Source of the DNA: a virus
Strand: one strand, 5' to 3'
DNA length: 28,893 nt
IMG/VR virus record: IMGVR_UViG_3300037882_001160
Span: 1-28,893 of that record
Below, piece by piece: positions 17,639 through 24,160 of the stretch. The notes below the pieces were generated by a model. It was not told where the DNA came from and made no database searches. It saw only the letters and a list, made by a program, of their open reading frames with translations. The position numbers and the translations under genes are program-made. Each line of letters starts with the position of its first letter. The first letter of the stretch is position 1.

Positions 17639-17842
17639 AATCTTCCTTTTGAAGTTGGTTACTTAACAACCTTATTCGATTATCAGTCGCTGTGCTTACA
17701 CTTACACAAAGAATCTCCAAACATAATACAAATCATGTTCATAATAGAGGTTTGGATGTATTATCTCAAGATAAGGGTATCATCTTGCACAGAGGCCAGT
17801 AGTAACTGGACTTATGTTTATATTTACTAATATAATAGTAAT

Positions 17843-17871
17843 ATTATATCACATAATAATAAGTTTGTCAA
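17843..17871 (-). promoter_or_regulatory. Sigma70-type promoter for fibre and head genes
   Basis: TTGACA (17871-17866), 17-base spacer and TATAAT (17848-17843), with TG one base before the -10 hexamer: a perfect, extended consensus on the minus strand. It starts a roughly 200-base untranslated leader (17639-17837) that contains small inverted repeats such as CCAGT/ACTGG and no gene. The promoter abuts the end of the portal gene. Confidence 0.9.
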
Positions 17872-17888
17872 GGGGTAAGTCTCAAGTA

Positions 17889-19376
17889 TTAAGAAACATT
17901 ATCGAGATTATTGTCATTATCGTTTGCACCAGAAGAACTTGTCCTTGTACCTTCAAAAGGAGTAGCCATACCGTCACCAGAACGAGAAGCATAATCAGGT
18001 AGTAATTCATCTTGTACAGGGAGATTATCAGGTAATGGCTGCACTCCTAAAGAGGAACGTACTTTATTAAGTACCTCTCTATCTCTTTCAATCATAGACA
18101 CAGAGGTGATGCGCTGGATAGCTTTACTAAATTCCTCTAGGTTTTGTTCTTCGAAGGCATCATAAACAATCCTTGGTGGACGAGTTACATCCCAACCATT
18201 GAATTCTAAAGTCTGGCGTACTAAGTCACGATTCAGGACTTCACAAATTTCTTTAAGGAAGGCTTCAATGTAAATACCCAGTAATGTTTGCTTTAAAGAA
18301 CCCAAGGCAAAAGAACCTGTTGCGCTTTGTCCCAGTATCAGCAAGTCACAACCTAGTACAGTCAAAATAGCTTTACGGTGAGCATCACAAATACTTGCAG
18401 TATTAAAGTTCTTCTTCCCTTCTGTACCAAGCAATTCTAACTTAAACATCGGCTGCTTTGATTCTGGGTCAACATCAGAAGGTAGTACAATACCACCTTG
18501 CTGATTTATCTGGATATTTCGTGCAATATTCTTGAAGTTATCATAAATTGCCTTTTGTGAATCACTCGCATCAGAAGTCATGTAAACAGAAGGGATACTA
18601 ATAATAGGCAAGCCTTGCAAGTCTCGTGCTACACCTGTGGCTTCAATCTCTTCAATCTGAGTCAAGAACTTCCAAGAAAAGTAGCAATCTCTCAAGGCTG
18701 ATTTACCGAAAGGATTACCTCTGTGCTTACCAGTACGGAACAACAGTACCTTAGACATTGGAATGATAATCTCTTTGCTTTTTATTGCTCTAGTAAATCT
18801 ACTGTATCCGTCTTGTACCAAGGAAAGGTTTTGTTTTAGACCTTTTAACTCCCTACCTCCTTCATCATAAATAAACTTATCAATCGTATCTTGAGAGCGA
18901 GGTGCTAACTTCTTCCAACCAATCAACCCATCGTTGTACTTAGAACCTTTTGATTTTAGTCTAGTACGAAATACTTTTTCATGCACAGCAAAACCATAAG
19001 TCTTGGCTGAAGACACTTCTTGAATAAATTCACCCCAAGAATGATCCATGTCGTGCATACATTCTTCAATGTACTTAGTATGATACTTCTCTTCTTCTGT
19101 GGCATCTTCAGGAGGTAAAACCTTCCAATCTACTTTGGCTAACATAACTTCGTACAAGTACAATGCAGCCGCTATAGTAGCGTGATACGTCATTTGCTTG
19201 TAAGTAATCATACTATTGGGAAAATTCAACTCTCGTTTGATCTCCTCTTGAGCAACACCTGAAGTTATCTTCAAGCCAGAATAACCAATCTCCCCAAGTT
19301 TAAACCTAGGTACATCTTCGGAAAGGGTGGCTTTTTGTACTTCTTGTGTCTTAGCTTGGCTTTTTCTGGCAGCCAT
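17889..19376 (-). CDS. Portal protein (DUF935 / Mu gp29-like)
   Basis: This 495-residue protein forms the dodecameric DNA channel at the capsid vertex. Landmarks of the DUF935-type portal family are visible: MITYKQMTYHATIAAALYLY with VMLAKVDWKV near residues 55-87, SWGEFIQEVSSAKTYGFAVH, FRTGKHRGNPFGKSALRDCY (about 215-235) and the stem-helix region with GKKNFNTASICDAHRKAI. The C-terminus is a disordered Ser/Asp/Asn tail. It follows terL with a 29-base gap and an AAGGAG site. Strong assignment by sequence pattern, size and order. Confidence 0.9.
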   Translation of the reverse strand: MAARKSQAKTQEVQKATLSEDVPRFKLGEIGYSGLKITSGVAQEEIKRELNFPNSMITYKQMTYHATIAAALYLYEVMLAKVDWKVLPPEDATEEEKYHTKYIEECMHDMDHSWGEFIQEVSSAKTYGFAVHEKVFRTRLKSKGSKYNDGLIGWKKLAPRSQDTIDKFIYDEGGRELKGLKQNLSLVQDGYSRFTRAIKSKEIIIPMSKVLLFRTGKHRGNPFGKSALRDCYFSWKFLTQIEEIEATGVARDLQGLPIISIPSVYMTSDASDSQKAIYDNFKNIARNIQINQQGGIVLPSDVDPESKQPMFKLELLGTEGKKNFNTASICDAHRKAILTVLGCDLLILGQSATGSFALGSLKQTLLGIYIEAFLKEICEVLNRDLVRQTLEFNGWDVTRPPRIVYDAFEEQNLEEFSKAIQRITSVSMIERDREVLNKVRSSLGVQPLPDNLPVQDELLPDYASRSGDGMATPFEGTRTSSSGANDNDNNLDNVS

Positions 19377-19405
19377 AAAATCTCCTTAGATTATTGTATT
19401 ATTTA

Positions 19406-20851
19406 TTATCTTAGACCGTAAGAAAAATCGTTTTGACTTGGTATGCTCATGTTAGGAAGGACGATGTCTAGGATTACTGTTGCACGATTTAATTGCAACA
19501 TAGCAGTGGACACAGCGTCACAAATATCATCTCTTTCGTTGGTTTTTACACCTGTAAATTCTTCAAGTTCATTAAAGAATTCTTCGTTCCAAGGTGCCCT
19601 GACTACACGTACGTATCCTGCCTCTGCAATTGCTGAGAAAGGCAAGAACCTTGCTCTCTTTGATTTATTTGCTGTGGCTATAGTACAAGTGAAGCCCTTT
19701 TCGGCTAAGTGTTTACGCAAAGAATTTGACCAAGCTACACCACTGCTGCCTGGGTCACGCTCGATCGCAACAACAGCGTTAGGTGTATCTTCAGCTACTT
19801 GGTGAATGGTTTGTTCTACTATGTGCGGCCTATCCCGCAGAGAAACCATATCCTCAATGGTATAGTAACCGTCATTATCTTTGCTTATCGTAACAAGTCT
19901 AGTCCAGTCAGGATTTGGTGAAGCTGTTGACACAGGTGTAGAGGCTTGGTCAACACCAATGACTCTTTTACGTGCCCTGAGGTTAGAATAATCTACCATC
20001 GTAACCCATTCACGTTTGAATAAGCCAGCTTCCTCTTCTCGGGCTGTCCAAGAACCATCCAACATAATCCTACGCCGAATTTCTGGGTAGTTTTGCAACT
20101 TACCTAAATAGCCTGGGTTTGCCTTTAACAATGGTATGTTATCTGTTACGTGCGCCCTAATACTTCTGAAACTTTGCACAGGAGAATCTTTCCCTCCACC
20201 GTGTATAGCTTCAGCCTCTTCTCTTGTTGCGTACCAAACAGGCTTGTCGTTTTGTGTAACAAAAAACCTTTCTATATTTGAACGTTCTTTAATCGGGATA
20301 CCAAGATCATCTAAATAGAAATCTTTAATCCAGTGATAAATTCCATGATTATAAGCAGGGTTTGTCGCCCAGAACATTTGTGGTTTATATGAGACATTTG
20401 CGTTTCGTAATCGACCAATAAGAGGTATAATCATTTCCTCTAAAGGAAACAAAGTGGCTTCGTCAAACACTATTAGACTGTACTGTGCGCCAAGGTGGCT
20501 ATCCACGTCACTTTTATGTTGGAGGTGCGAAAATTTTATGGTAGAATTTGTCTTTGGTAAGTATATCTCAAGATCTCTCCTGCGGATTATCACATCCTTG
20601 CCGAACATTCTTTTAAATACTGCACTGGCCTCTTGCCAAATACCACCGTTCTGCCTTAACTGCGTACTTGTTCTTCGGAACACCACACCAGTAGTGTTCG
20701 GCTTCAAGGCAAATTTGACCAAATTCAATATAATAGCAAAAGTCTTACCTGCCCCCTGAGAACCAGCATAGAGTGTTATGTCACTTTCACTCATCAAGAA
20801 TTGTTCTTGTGGCAGACTTGCAGGGGCAAGCGTAAATGCTTCTTTACTCAT
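19406..20851 (-). CDS. terL: Terminase large subunit
   Basis: This 481-residue packaging motor has an ATPase N-domain with Walker A GSQGAGKT (30-37) and Walker B SLIVFDEAT (125-133), followed by the coupling motif FWATNPA. The C-terminal nuclease keeps its acidic triad candidates: D301 in VIGVDQA, E364 in VAIERD, and D445 in DDICDAVS. It cuts concatemeric phage DNA and drives it into proheads through the portal. The ATG overlaps the stop of a small upstream frame (ATGAGTAA). Both domains look intact. Confidence 0.95.
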   Translation of the reverse strand: MSKEAFTLAPASLPQEQFLMSESDITLYAGSQGAGKTFAIILNLVKFALKPNTTGVVFRRTSTQLRQNGGIWQEASAVFKRMFGKDVIIRRRDLEIYLPKTNSTIKFSHLQHKSDVDSHLGAQYSLIVFDEATLFPLEEMIIPLIGRLRNANVSYKPQMFWATNPAYNHGIYHWIKDFYLDDLGIPIKERSNIERFFVTQNDKPVWYATREEAEAIHGGGKDSPVQSFRSIRAHVTDNIPLLKANPGYLGKLQNYPEIRRRIMLDGSWTAREEEAGLFKREWVTMVDYSNLRARKRVIGVDQASTPVSTASPNPDWTRLVTISKDNDGYYTIEDMVSLRDRPHIVEQTIHQVAEDTPNAVVAIERDPGSSGVAWSNSLRKHLAEKGFTCTIATANKSKRARFLPFSAIAEAGYVRVVRAPWNEEFFNELEEFTGVKTNERDDICDAVSTAMLQLNRATVILDIVLPNMSIPSQNDFSYGLR

Positions 20852-20930
20852 TTTTATCCTTTGAAATTATTTTATTCTCCATCAAAGAATCATCACAAAT
20901 TGGGCACAAGACAAAGTGGTGATTAATCAC
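20844..20930 (-). CDS. Possible micro-gene with CPxCDD motif overlapping terL start
   Basis: A minus-strand frame open from 20969 reads through HKTRLIPERVINHHFVLCPI and CDDSLMENK before TAA at 20844-20846, overlapping the terL ATG. There is no ATG; GTG at 20930 (28 residues) or CTG at 20945 are candidate starts. The CPIC pair could be half of a zinc site, and 'ICDD' echoes the 58-residue Cys protein upstream. The residue pattern looks coded, but the missing ATG makes it either a GTG-started micro-protein or the remnant of a larger gene. Confidence 0.35.
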   Translation of the reverse strand: MINHHFVLCPICDDSLMENKIISKDKNE

Positions 20931-20977
20931 TCTTTCGGGGATCAGCCTAGTCTTGTGGTTTAAATCAAATTAGAATT

Positions 20978-21358
20978 TTATTCTTCTTTCTTGGTGTTTG
21001 TTTCTAGCATGTGCAAAGAAAACTTAGGAGTAGAATCAATCTCTTTTGGAGACTCATTACCCTCGATATCAGGTACAATATCAATATCGTATACAGATTC
21101 AACCAACTGCTTGTAGTACGTCAACATCAAGGCTGCTGCTTTTAACTTACCTGCTTCGGTGGATTTTTCATCCTTCATAGTACCAACAACGGTAGAGATA
21201 GCCAAAGCTAAGTTAGGCTTTAACTTTCGGATAAGGGAGACAAGTTCCTGCTCTTTAATCTTCCTAGCAGAAGGCTTCTCTCGCTTGTTAATCCTGCCTG
21301 AAATATTTTGATTTTTGTCATATTCACCAGTTTCAGGGCATTTTTTCTTAAAAACCAT
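20978..21358 (-). CDS. Probable terminase small subunit / packaging accessory
   Basis: I start the gene at the ATG at 21358 (126 residues, MVFKKKCPETGEYDKNQNIS) because GAGGAT lies 4 bases upstream; the longer frame from 21424 would overlap the Cys-rich micro-gene completely. The chain is helical and charged (KPSARKIKEQELVSLIRKLK, then AGKLKAAALMLTYYKQLVES), fitting the helical core of small terminases that recognise packaging sites. Its place upstream of terL supports that role. No helix-turn-helix can be named with confidence. Confidence 0.55.
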   Translation of the reverse strand: MVFKKKCPETGEYDKNQNISGRINKREKPSARKIKEQELVSLIRKLKPNLALAISTVVGTMKDEKSTEAGKLKAAALMLTYYKQLVESVYDIDIVPDIEGNESPKEIDSTPKFSLHMLETNTKKEE

Positions 21359-21395
21359 AATATCCTCACTCAATAATCTATCTTGTAAGTCCAGC

Positions 21396-21572
21396 TTACT
21401 CAATGTACCTACGAGGTGTAACACCTCTTATGTTGATAATATCCTCAATATCTTTTTGAAGGTGTTCGTCATATTGATAATCAGATTCGTTATTCCCTTT
21501 ATCTGAAAGGCAATCATCACAAATATCTATAACAGTGCTCTTAAAAACTTTCTTACAAAAAAAGCATTTCAT
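21396..21572 (-). CDS. Cys-rich micro-protein, putative zinc ribbon
   Basis: This 58-residue frame starts at an ATG with AAGGAT 6 bases upstream. CFFC (residues 3-6) and CDDC (18-21) form a clear CxxC...CxxC pair with 11 residues between, the minimal zinc-ribbon arrangement. An acidic linker and a basic end VTPRRYIE follow. Its stop lies 37 bases before the terminase small subunit start, so it heads the packaging operon. It could bind DNA/RNA or a host protein; no family is recognised. Confidence 0.7.
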   Translation of the reverse strand: MKCFFCKKVFKSTVIDICDDCLSDKGNNESDYQYDEHLQKDIEDIINIRGVTPRRYIE

Positions 21573-21723
21573 GTTGTATCCTTATTGTTTTTATTATTGG
21601 ATAACTTTAAATGAAGTTGTAGTTGACTTCTAAATAGACCACCCTTAAAGTGGCACTCTGGAACCCTGACCAATCATTACTAGACCGCATGCGTGTTATC
21701 AGCAGGATGCGTTTTGCATCTAG

Positions 21724-21921
21724 GTTGTCCGTTATACCCGTATATCTTACTTATCTGAACTTAAAGCCCGTGAGTATTTAATACAAGAAGATGTACATTT
21801 CAAATTCACGAAAAAAGGTTATGATTTCGGGTACAGTTTATTACACCCAGTGAAGACTTTCCATAAAAACCATTGGAAATGGTTATATGGTGTTTTCTTA
21901 TGGGGTTACTTACAGTATTAA
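21724..21921 (+). pseudogene. Start-less coding-like frame on the opposite strand (remnant A)
   Basis: A 65-codon plus-strand frame without any usable start reads SELKAREYLIQEDVHFKFTK, then GYDFGYSLLHP and KNHWKWLYGVFLWGYLQY before TAA. Aromatic-rich and with a plausible hydrophobic C-terminus, it looks like the 3' end of a gene whose start was lost. It is oriented against the surrounding late genes but in the same sense as the integron-type cassette downstream. The family is unknown. Confidence 0.35.
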
Positions 21922-22014
21922 CCACTCTGTTAGCAAACGTACTACCTGAGAAAATATGCCCAGCACTGCAAAAAATACTAAGTATTTAGTATCACTCCAT
22001 GTATCTTCTTCCAT
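21910..22014 (-). CDS. 34-residue single-pass membrane micro-protein
   Basis: The ATG at 22014 has a strong GGAGG site 6 bases upstream. After an acidic head (MEEDTWSDTK) comes one hydrophobic helix, YLVFFAVLGIFSQVVRLL, and a short WLIL end. Size and form are those of small phage membrane effectors, but nothing links it to lysis directly. It would be inserted in the inner membrane. Its end overlaps remnant A on the other strand by 12 bases. Confidence 0.6.
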   Translation of the reverse strand: MEEDTWSDTKYLVFFAVLGIFSQVVRLLTEWLIL

Positions 22015-22030
22015 AACCACCCTCCATTAA

Positions 22031-22213
22031 ACTAAACTATCTAACTGTAAATTCAAGCAGTGGTTACTTCCAAAAGAGGGTAATGTTTTAGAAGTTGATG
22101 GAACCTTCTGGAAAGTGGTTTCTATCGAAATCCCTTACAAAGCAGACTTCCACCCTAAAATTTATCTAACACCTGTTCCAAACTACTTAGAATATCTTGA
22201 ATCTCTTGTCTAG
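22031..22213 (+). pseudogene. Start-less coding-like frame on the opposite strand (remnant B)
   Basis: A 60-codon plus-strand frame reads KFKQWLLPKEGNVLEVDGTF, then WKVVSIEIPYKADFHP and KIYLTPVPNYLEYLES before TAG. It has no ATG, GTG or TTG in a sensible place. Its 3' third overlaps the minus-strand gene at 22155-22388. The alternating hydrophobic pattern suggests real former coding. Together with remnant A and attC1 it may mark a decayed cassette upstream of the intact one; this is inference. Confidence 0.3.
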
Positions 22214-22388
22214 GAATTATATTCAGATCTTTTTCAGGAGAAACCCCAATCCAAGTTAGAATTTCAGGAACATCACTTCTATAAACGTGCCGACTGTTTG
22301 GGGTAACAATAACAGCCTTCACTTTTCCATAACTTGTGTTTTTCCCTTGATACTCTACTACTCGGTTATCTTCTGTTAATAAATACAT
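22155..22388 (-). CDS. Small hypothetical protein
   Basis: This 77-residue protein has a near-perfect AGGAGG site 9 bases before its ATG. MYLLTEDNRVVEYQGKNTSY leads into a beta-rich half, and the C-terminal part (PRQEIQDILSSLEQVLDKF) is a helix. Charged and soluble, with no recognised family. It lies just left of the integron-type cassette and may originally have been served by the minus-strand promoter at 23251-23279, now about 860 bases away across the cassette. Confidence 0.65.
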   Translation of the reverse strand: MYLLTEDNRVVEYQGKNTSYGKVKAVIVTPNSRHVYRSDVPEILTWIGVSPEKDLNIIPRQEIQDILSSLEQVLDKF

Positions 22389-22417
22389 ATTTTATTACCT
22401 CCTAATTAATTTAAATT

Positions 22418-22474
22418 GTGTAACAAGTCGGTGAAACGGATAACCTTCGGTTTCCGCTTAACTAATCGTTAGCC
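22418..22474 (+). other. attC-type recombination site 1
   Basis: The outer cores GTGTAAC (22418-22424) and GTTAGCC (22468-22474) enclose an imperfect palindrome. GTGAAACGGATAACC (22431-22445) pairs, with bulged bases, to GGTTTCCGCTTAAC (22449-22462) around a short loop. The TAACAA start, CCGCTTAAC...GTTAG end, length of 57 bases and extrahelical bases are the standard anatomy of integron attC sites. IntI recombinases cut such folded single strands between G and TT in the right core. Confidence 0.75.
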
Positions 22475-22502
22475 CTCTCATCTTTAATTTACGGAACCCG
22501 CC

Positions 22503-22958
22503 ATGTCTCCAAGCGAAAAACAAGATTTCTTGATGAAACTGGTCGTTAAACACTCCGATGAAAGGAGGCTTGGTTCCGTAGATATTGTCAAAGTTATTCT
22601 CTCAATCGTCTCTGTTCTTCTAACCGTACTTGCAACAATAGAAGTCCTGCCTCGCCAAGAAATGTCCCTTTGCTCGCTTCCCTTGCAATTTCTTGCACGA
22701 ATTTGTACGTATCCACTTCTTCTGTCTTGCTGTGCGGTTTGTGTGTATCACCTCTACTACACCCTGAATCAGTACAACACCAAGATGGCCCTCCTTGTGA
22801 GCACTGCTCTTGATAATTGCGACAGTTTTGAATCTGCCTACGATTATCTGAAGAAGAACAATACAATCGACCACCCTTGGCTTTACAAGAAGTCTCTTCT
22901 GATAATTTTTGCGTTGTTCGGTCTTTCTCTTCTGGTAATTCTCTTACGCGTACCGTGA
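22503..22958 (+). CDS. Cassette-borne three-helix membrane protein
   Basis: This 151-residue protein opens with a charged cytoplasmic head (MSPSEKQDFLMKLVVKHSDE). Three hydrophobic helices follow: VDIVKVILSIVSVLLTVLAT (about 27-46), a Cys-rich one around FLARICTYPLLLSCCAVCVY (63-82), and KKSLLIIFALFGLSLLVILL (128-147). A soluble loop lies between the last two. No strong ribosome site precedes the ATG, common for cassette genes. Carried by an integron-type cassette and facing against the late genes, it may be an accessory such as an exclusion or stress protein; no family is recognised. An overlapping minus-strand frame (22594-22974) is taken as its shadow. Confidence 0.7.
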   Translation: MSPSEKQDFLMKLVVKHSDERRLGSVDIVKVILSIVSVLLTVLATIEVLPRQEMSLCSLPLQFLARICTYPLLLSCCAVCVYHLYYTLNQYNTKMALLVSTALDNCDSFESAYDYLKKNNTIDHPWLYKKSLLIIFALFGLSLLVILLRVP

Positions 22959-22981
22959 TTTCAAATTCCCTCATTTAAGCG

Positions 22982-23003
22982 TCTCCATATAATCTCCATA
23001 TAA
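22982..23003. repeat. Tandem 11-base repeat before attC2
   Basis: TCTCCATATAA occurs twice in immediate succession (22982-22992 and 22993-23003), between the cassette gene and attC2. It looks like a small slippage duplication. Confidence 0.85.
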
Positions 23004-23006
23004 TCG

Positions 23007-23066
23007 GGCTAACAAATCATTCAAGGCGGAATGGCTTACACCAGTCGCTTAATTCAGACGTTAGTA
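23007..23066 (+). other. attC-type recombination site 2
   Basis: Left core GGCTAAC (23007-23013), a 5-base spacer, an inner arm ATTCAAGGCG, then the matching arm CGCTTAATT, spacer CAGAC and right core GTTAG (23060-23064) make a 60-base site. It reads almost like textbook 59-base elements, with the usual extrahelical G in the left arm (AAGGCG against CGCTT). Orientation agrees with the cassette gene. The next bases, TATATAAGG, would be the start of a following cassette or phage DNA. Confidence 0.85.
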
Positions 23067-23122
23067 TATAAGGCTGCTTACCACAATGCAGGGTGTATTC
23101 GGATATATCAAGGAGGTAATAT

Positions 23123-23185
23123 ATGTACACGGAAGTACGTCAATCATTAACTTTTAAACAGAGGAGCTTCCCGCGAGGCCATTAG
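23123..23185 (+). CDS. Possible 20-residue mini-gene behind attC2
   Basis: An excellent AAGGAGG site lies 7 bases before ATG at 23123, starting a 20-codon frame (MYTEVRQSLTFKQRSFPRGH) that ends in TAG. Basic and without hydrophobic run, it could be a leader peptide or the 5' end of a gene cut short by a frameshift: another frame continues with AISHTWSLWSRNILF. The ribosome site is the main support. Confidence 0.3.
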   Translation: MYTEVRQSLTFKQRSFPRGH

Positions 23186-23250
23186 TCACACGTGGAGCTT
23201 ATGGAGTAGGAATATCTTATTTTAAGTCTTTTATTGATTGACATTGAATT

Positions 23251-23279
23251 ATTATATCATGAATAATCAAATAAGTCAA
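23251..23279 (-). promoter_or_regulatory. Sigma70-type promoter reading toward packaging genes
   Basis: On the minus strand TTGACT (23279-23274), 17-base spacer and TATAAT (23256-23251), with TG one base before -10. Transcripts would run leftwards antisense to the cassette gene and then into the 77-residue gene and packaging operon, so the cassette sits inside its leader. Confidence 0.75.
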
Positions 23280-23310
23280 GTATTTAATCAACTATTTAAA
23301 TATTATTTAA

Positions 23311-23817
23311 TTAACAAGGAGGTATTCCTCCAAGTTCTATAATTGTACGTTTATAATCCAAAACTAACCCATCTCTAAACTCTTTTGCTTTATAAAAGTC
23401 AAAGTATCTATTTGAGATTACTTTACCTTTATCTAAATACTTAACAATAAAGGCATCAGATACTTCAAGATTTGTTTTTATTGAACAATACTTCATTAAA
23501 TTTTTATAACTTAATAAAAGCAAGTAGTGATCTTCTTTTGTTATTTCGATAAGATTACTTAATCTTAAATTATATTTATTAAAATCTTTATTAAATATTA
23601 TTTTTTTACTAAAATAACCAAAGCAAAGTAACCAAATCAATTGATTAACTGGGATAGTCATACTTTTTTTATTTATACTAAGGTTTGTTCTTAATGCAGA
23701 AGAACTACTATCTAAAGCAGTTAGTCTATTTGTACTATTTCTAATCAATGAACCATCTATTGCAGAGTAAGTAAATAATTCCTTTACTTGCTTCTGCGTT
23801 AGTTCTTTATAATTCAT
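23311..23817 (-). CDS. HNH-type protein with lost catalytic residues
   Basis: This 168-residue protein keeps the frame of phage HNH proteins: KELFTYSAIDGSLI at the start, NQLIWLLCFGYFSKK (58-72), then IIFNKDFNKYNLRLSNLIEI (73-92). In active relatives the pattern is about HRLIW...IDHINxDKxDNRxSNLREV. Here the key His positions read N58 and N76, Asp75-equivalent is Phe, and the later Asn is Leu, so nuclease activity is unlikely. The protein may only bind DNA. AGGAGG precedes its ATG, and its 350-base leader contains operator-like repeats. It ends close to the minus promoter at 23251-23279. Confidence 0.6.
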   Translation of the reverse strand: MNYKELTQKQVKELFTYSAIDGSLIRNSTNRLTALDSSSSALRTNLSINKKSMTIPVNQLIWLLCFGYFSKKIIFNKDFNKYNLRLSNLIEITKEDHYLLLLSYKNLMKYCSIKTNLEVSDAFIVKYLDKGKVISNRYFDFYKAKEFRDGLVLDYKRTIIELGGIPPC

Positions 23818-23830
23818 ATCCCTCCTTAAT

Positions 23831-23964
23831 ATATTACTTTATTAATATATTATTTATATAATATTACTTTATTAATATTTATAGTATAAATACTATACTC
23901 CTGAGATTTCAAGCAAACCAATCCCTACCTTATTAGGTTACAACTAAGTAAGCTAATAAAGTAA
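23831..23964. repeat. Operator-like repeats in leader of the HNH-type gene
   Basis: The 18-base ATATTACTTTATTAATAT occurs at 23831-23848 and 23861-23878 as exact direct repeats with a 30-base period. Its core reappears inverted as TAATAAAGTAA at 23954-23964, beside the plus-strand promoter at 23968. Repeats of this kind next to opposing promoters suggest protein-binding sites; AT-richness alone could produce some similarity. Confidence 0.6.
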
Positions 23965-23967
23965 AGA

Positions 23968-23996
23968 TTGACAGTTTACTTGAATCAGGATATACT
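23968..23996 (+). promoter_or_regulatory. Sigma70-type promoter, plus strand, facing the 24168-24196 promoter
   Basis: TTGACA (23968-23973), 17-base spacer, TATACT (23991-23996). Transcription would run rightwards into the stretch 24003-24160, which has no gene but forms hairpins such as GATGC-TTTC-GCATC and TTACGG/CCGTAA, and would collide with transcripts from the minus promoter. Confidence 0.65.
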
Positions 23997-24002
23997 CCCT
24001 CG

Positions 24003-24160
24003 AATCCAAGACGTTCATAACGCAGTTGCTGTTCCTAGAGTGCCGTCAAGCTATACTTGATTCGCCAACATCTAAGTCCCTACCCCAACAACCGATGCTT
24101 TCGCATCACCATAAGGCCGGATTTACGGAATTGCACCGTAAGTCAAAAAAGACTCTACCG
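24003..24160. ncRNA. Gene-free structured stretch between convergent promoters
   Basis: No coding frame is convincing. Inverted repeats include TCAAG/CTTGA near 24048-24062, GATGC/GCATC near 24094-24107 (a GAAA tetraloop when read on the minus strand) and TTACGG/CCGTAA near 24123-24141. The stretch is transcribed from either side (promoters at 23968 and 24196), so it could be a small regulatory RNA, or the leader of the HNH-type gene with an antisense partner. A tRNA fold was tried and did not fit. Confidence 0.4.

Larger units (their letters stand above)
22469..23060 (+). mobile_element. Integron gene cassette (592 bp) inside phage genome
   Basis: The unit runs from the T after the cut point in attC1 (G/TTAGCC) to the last G of the attC2 body. 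It contains one plus-strand gene starting 34 bases in and ending 48 bases before attC2, the compact layout of integron cassettes. The left end of attC2 (GGCTAAC) is the exact reverse complement of the core at the cassette start (GTTAGCC), as demanded if the cassette was once a circle with one site. Base composition is richer in GC than the flanks. No integron integrase is visible in the window. Confidence 0.75.

Noticed and set aside
22594-22974. 126-codon minus-strand frame opposite the cassette gene
   Set aside because: Composition is low-complexity and Cys/Arg/Ser-heavy with no structural pattern, while the opposite frame encodes clear transmembrane helices and fits the cassette orientation. 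A GGAG upstream keeps a small doubt.
24003-24160. tRNA on either strand between the convergent promoters
   Set aside because: Acceptor-like ends can be paired, but no T arm or anticodon arm in the correct spacing was found.
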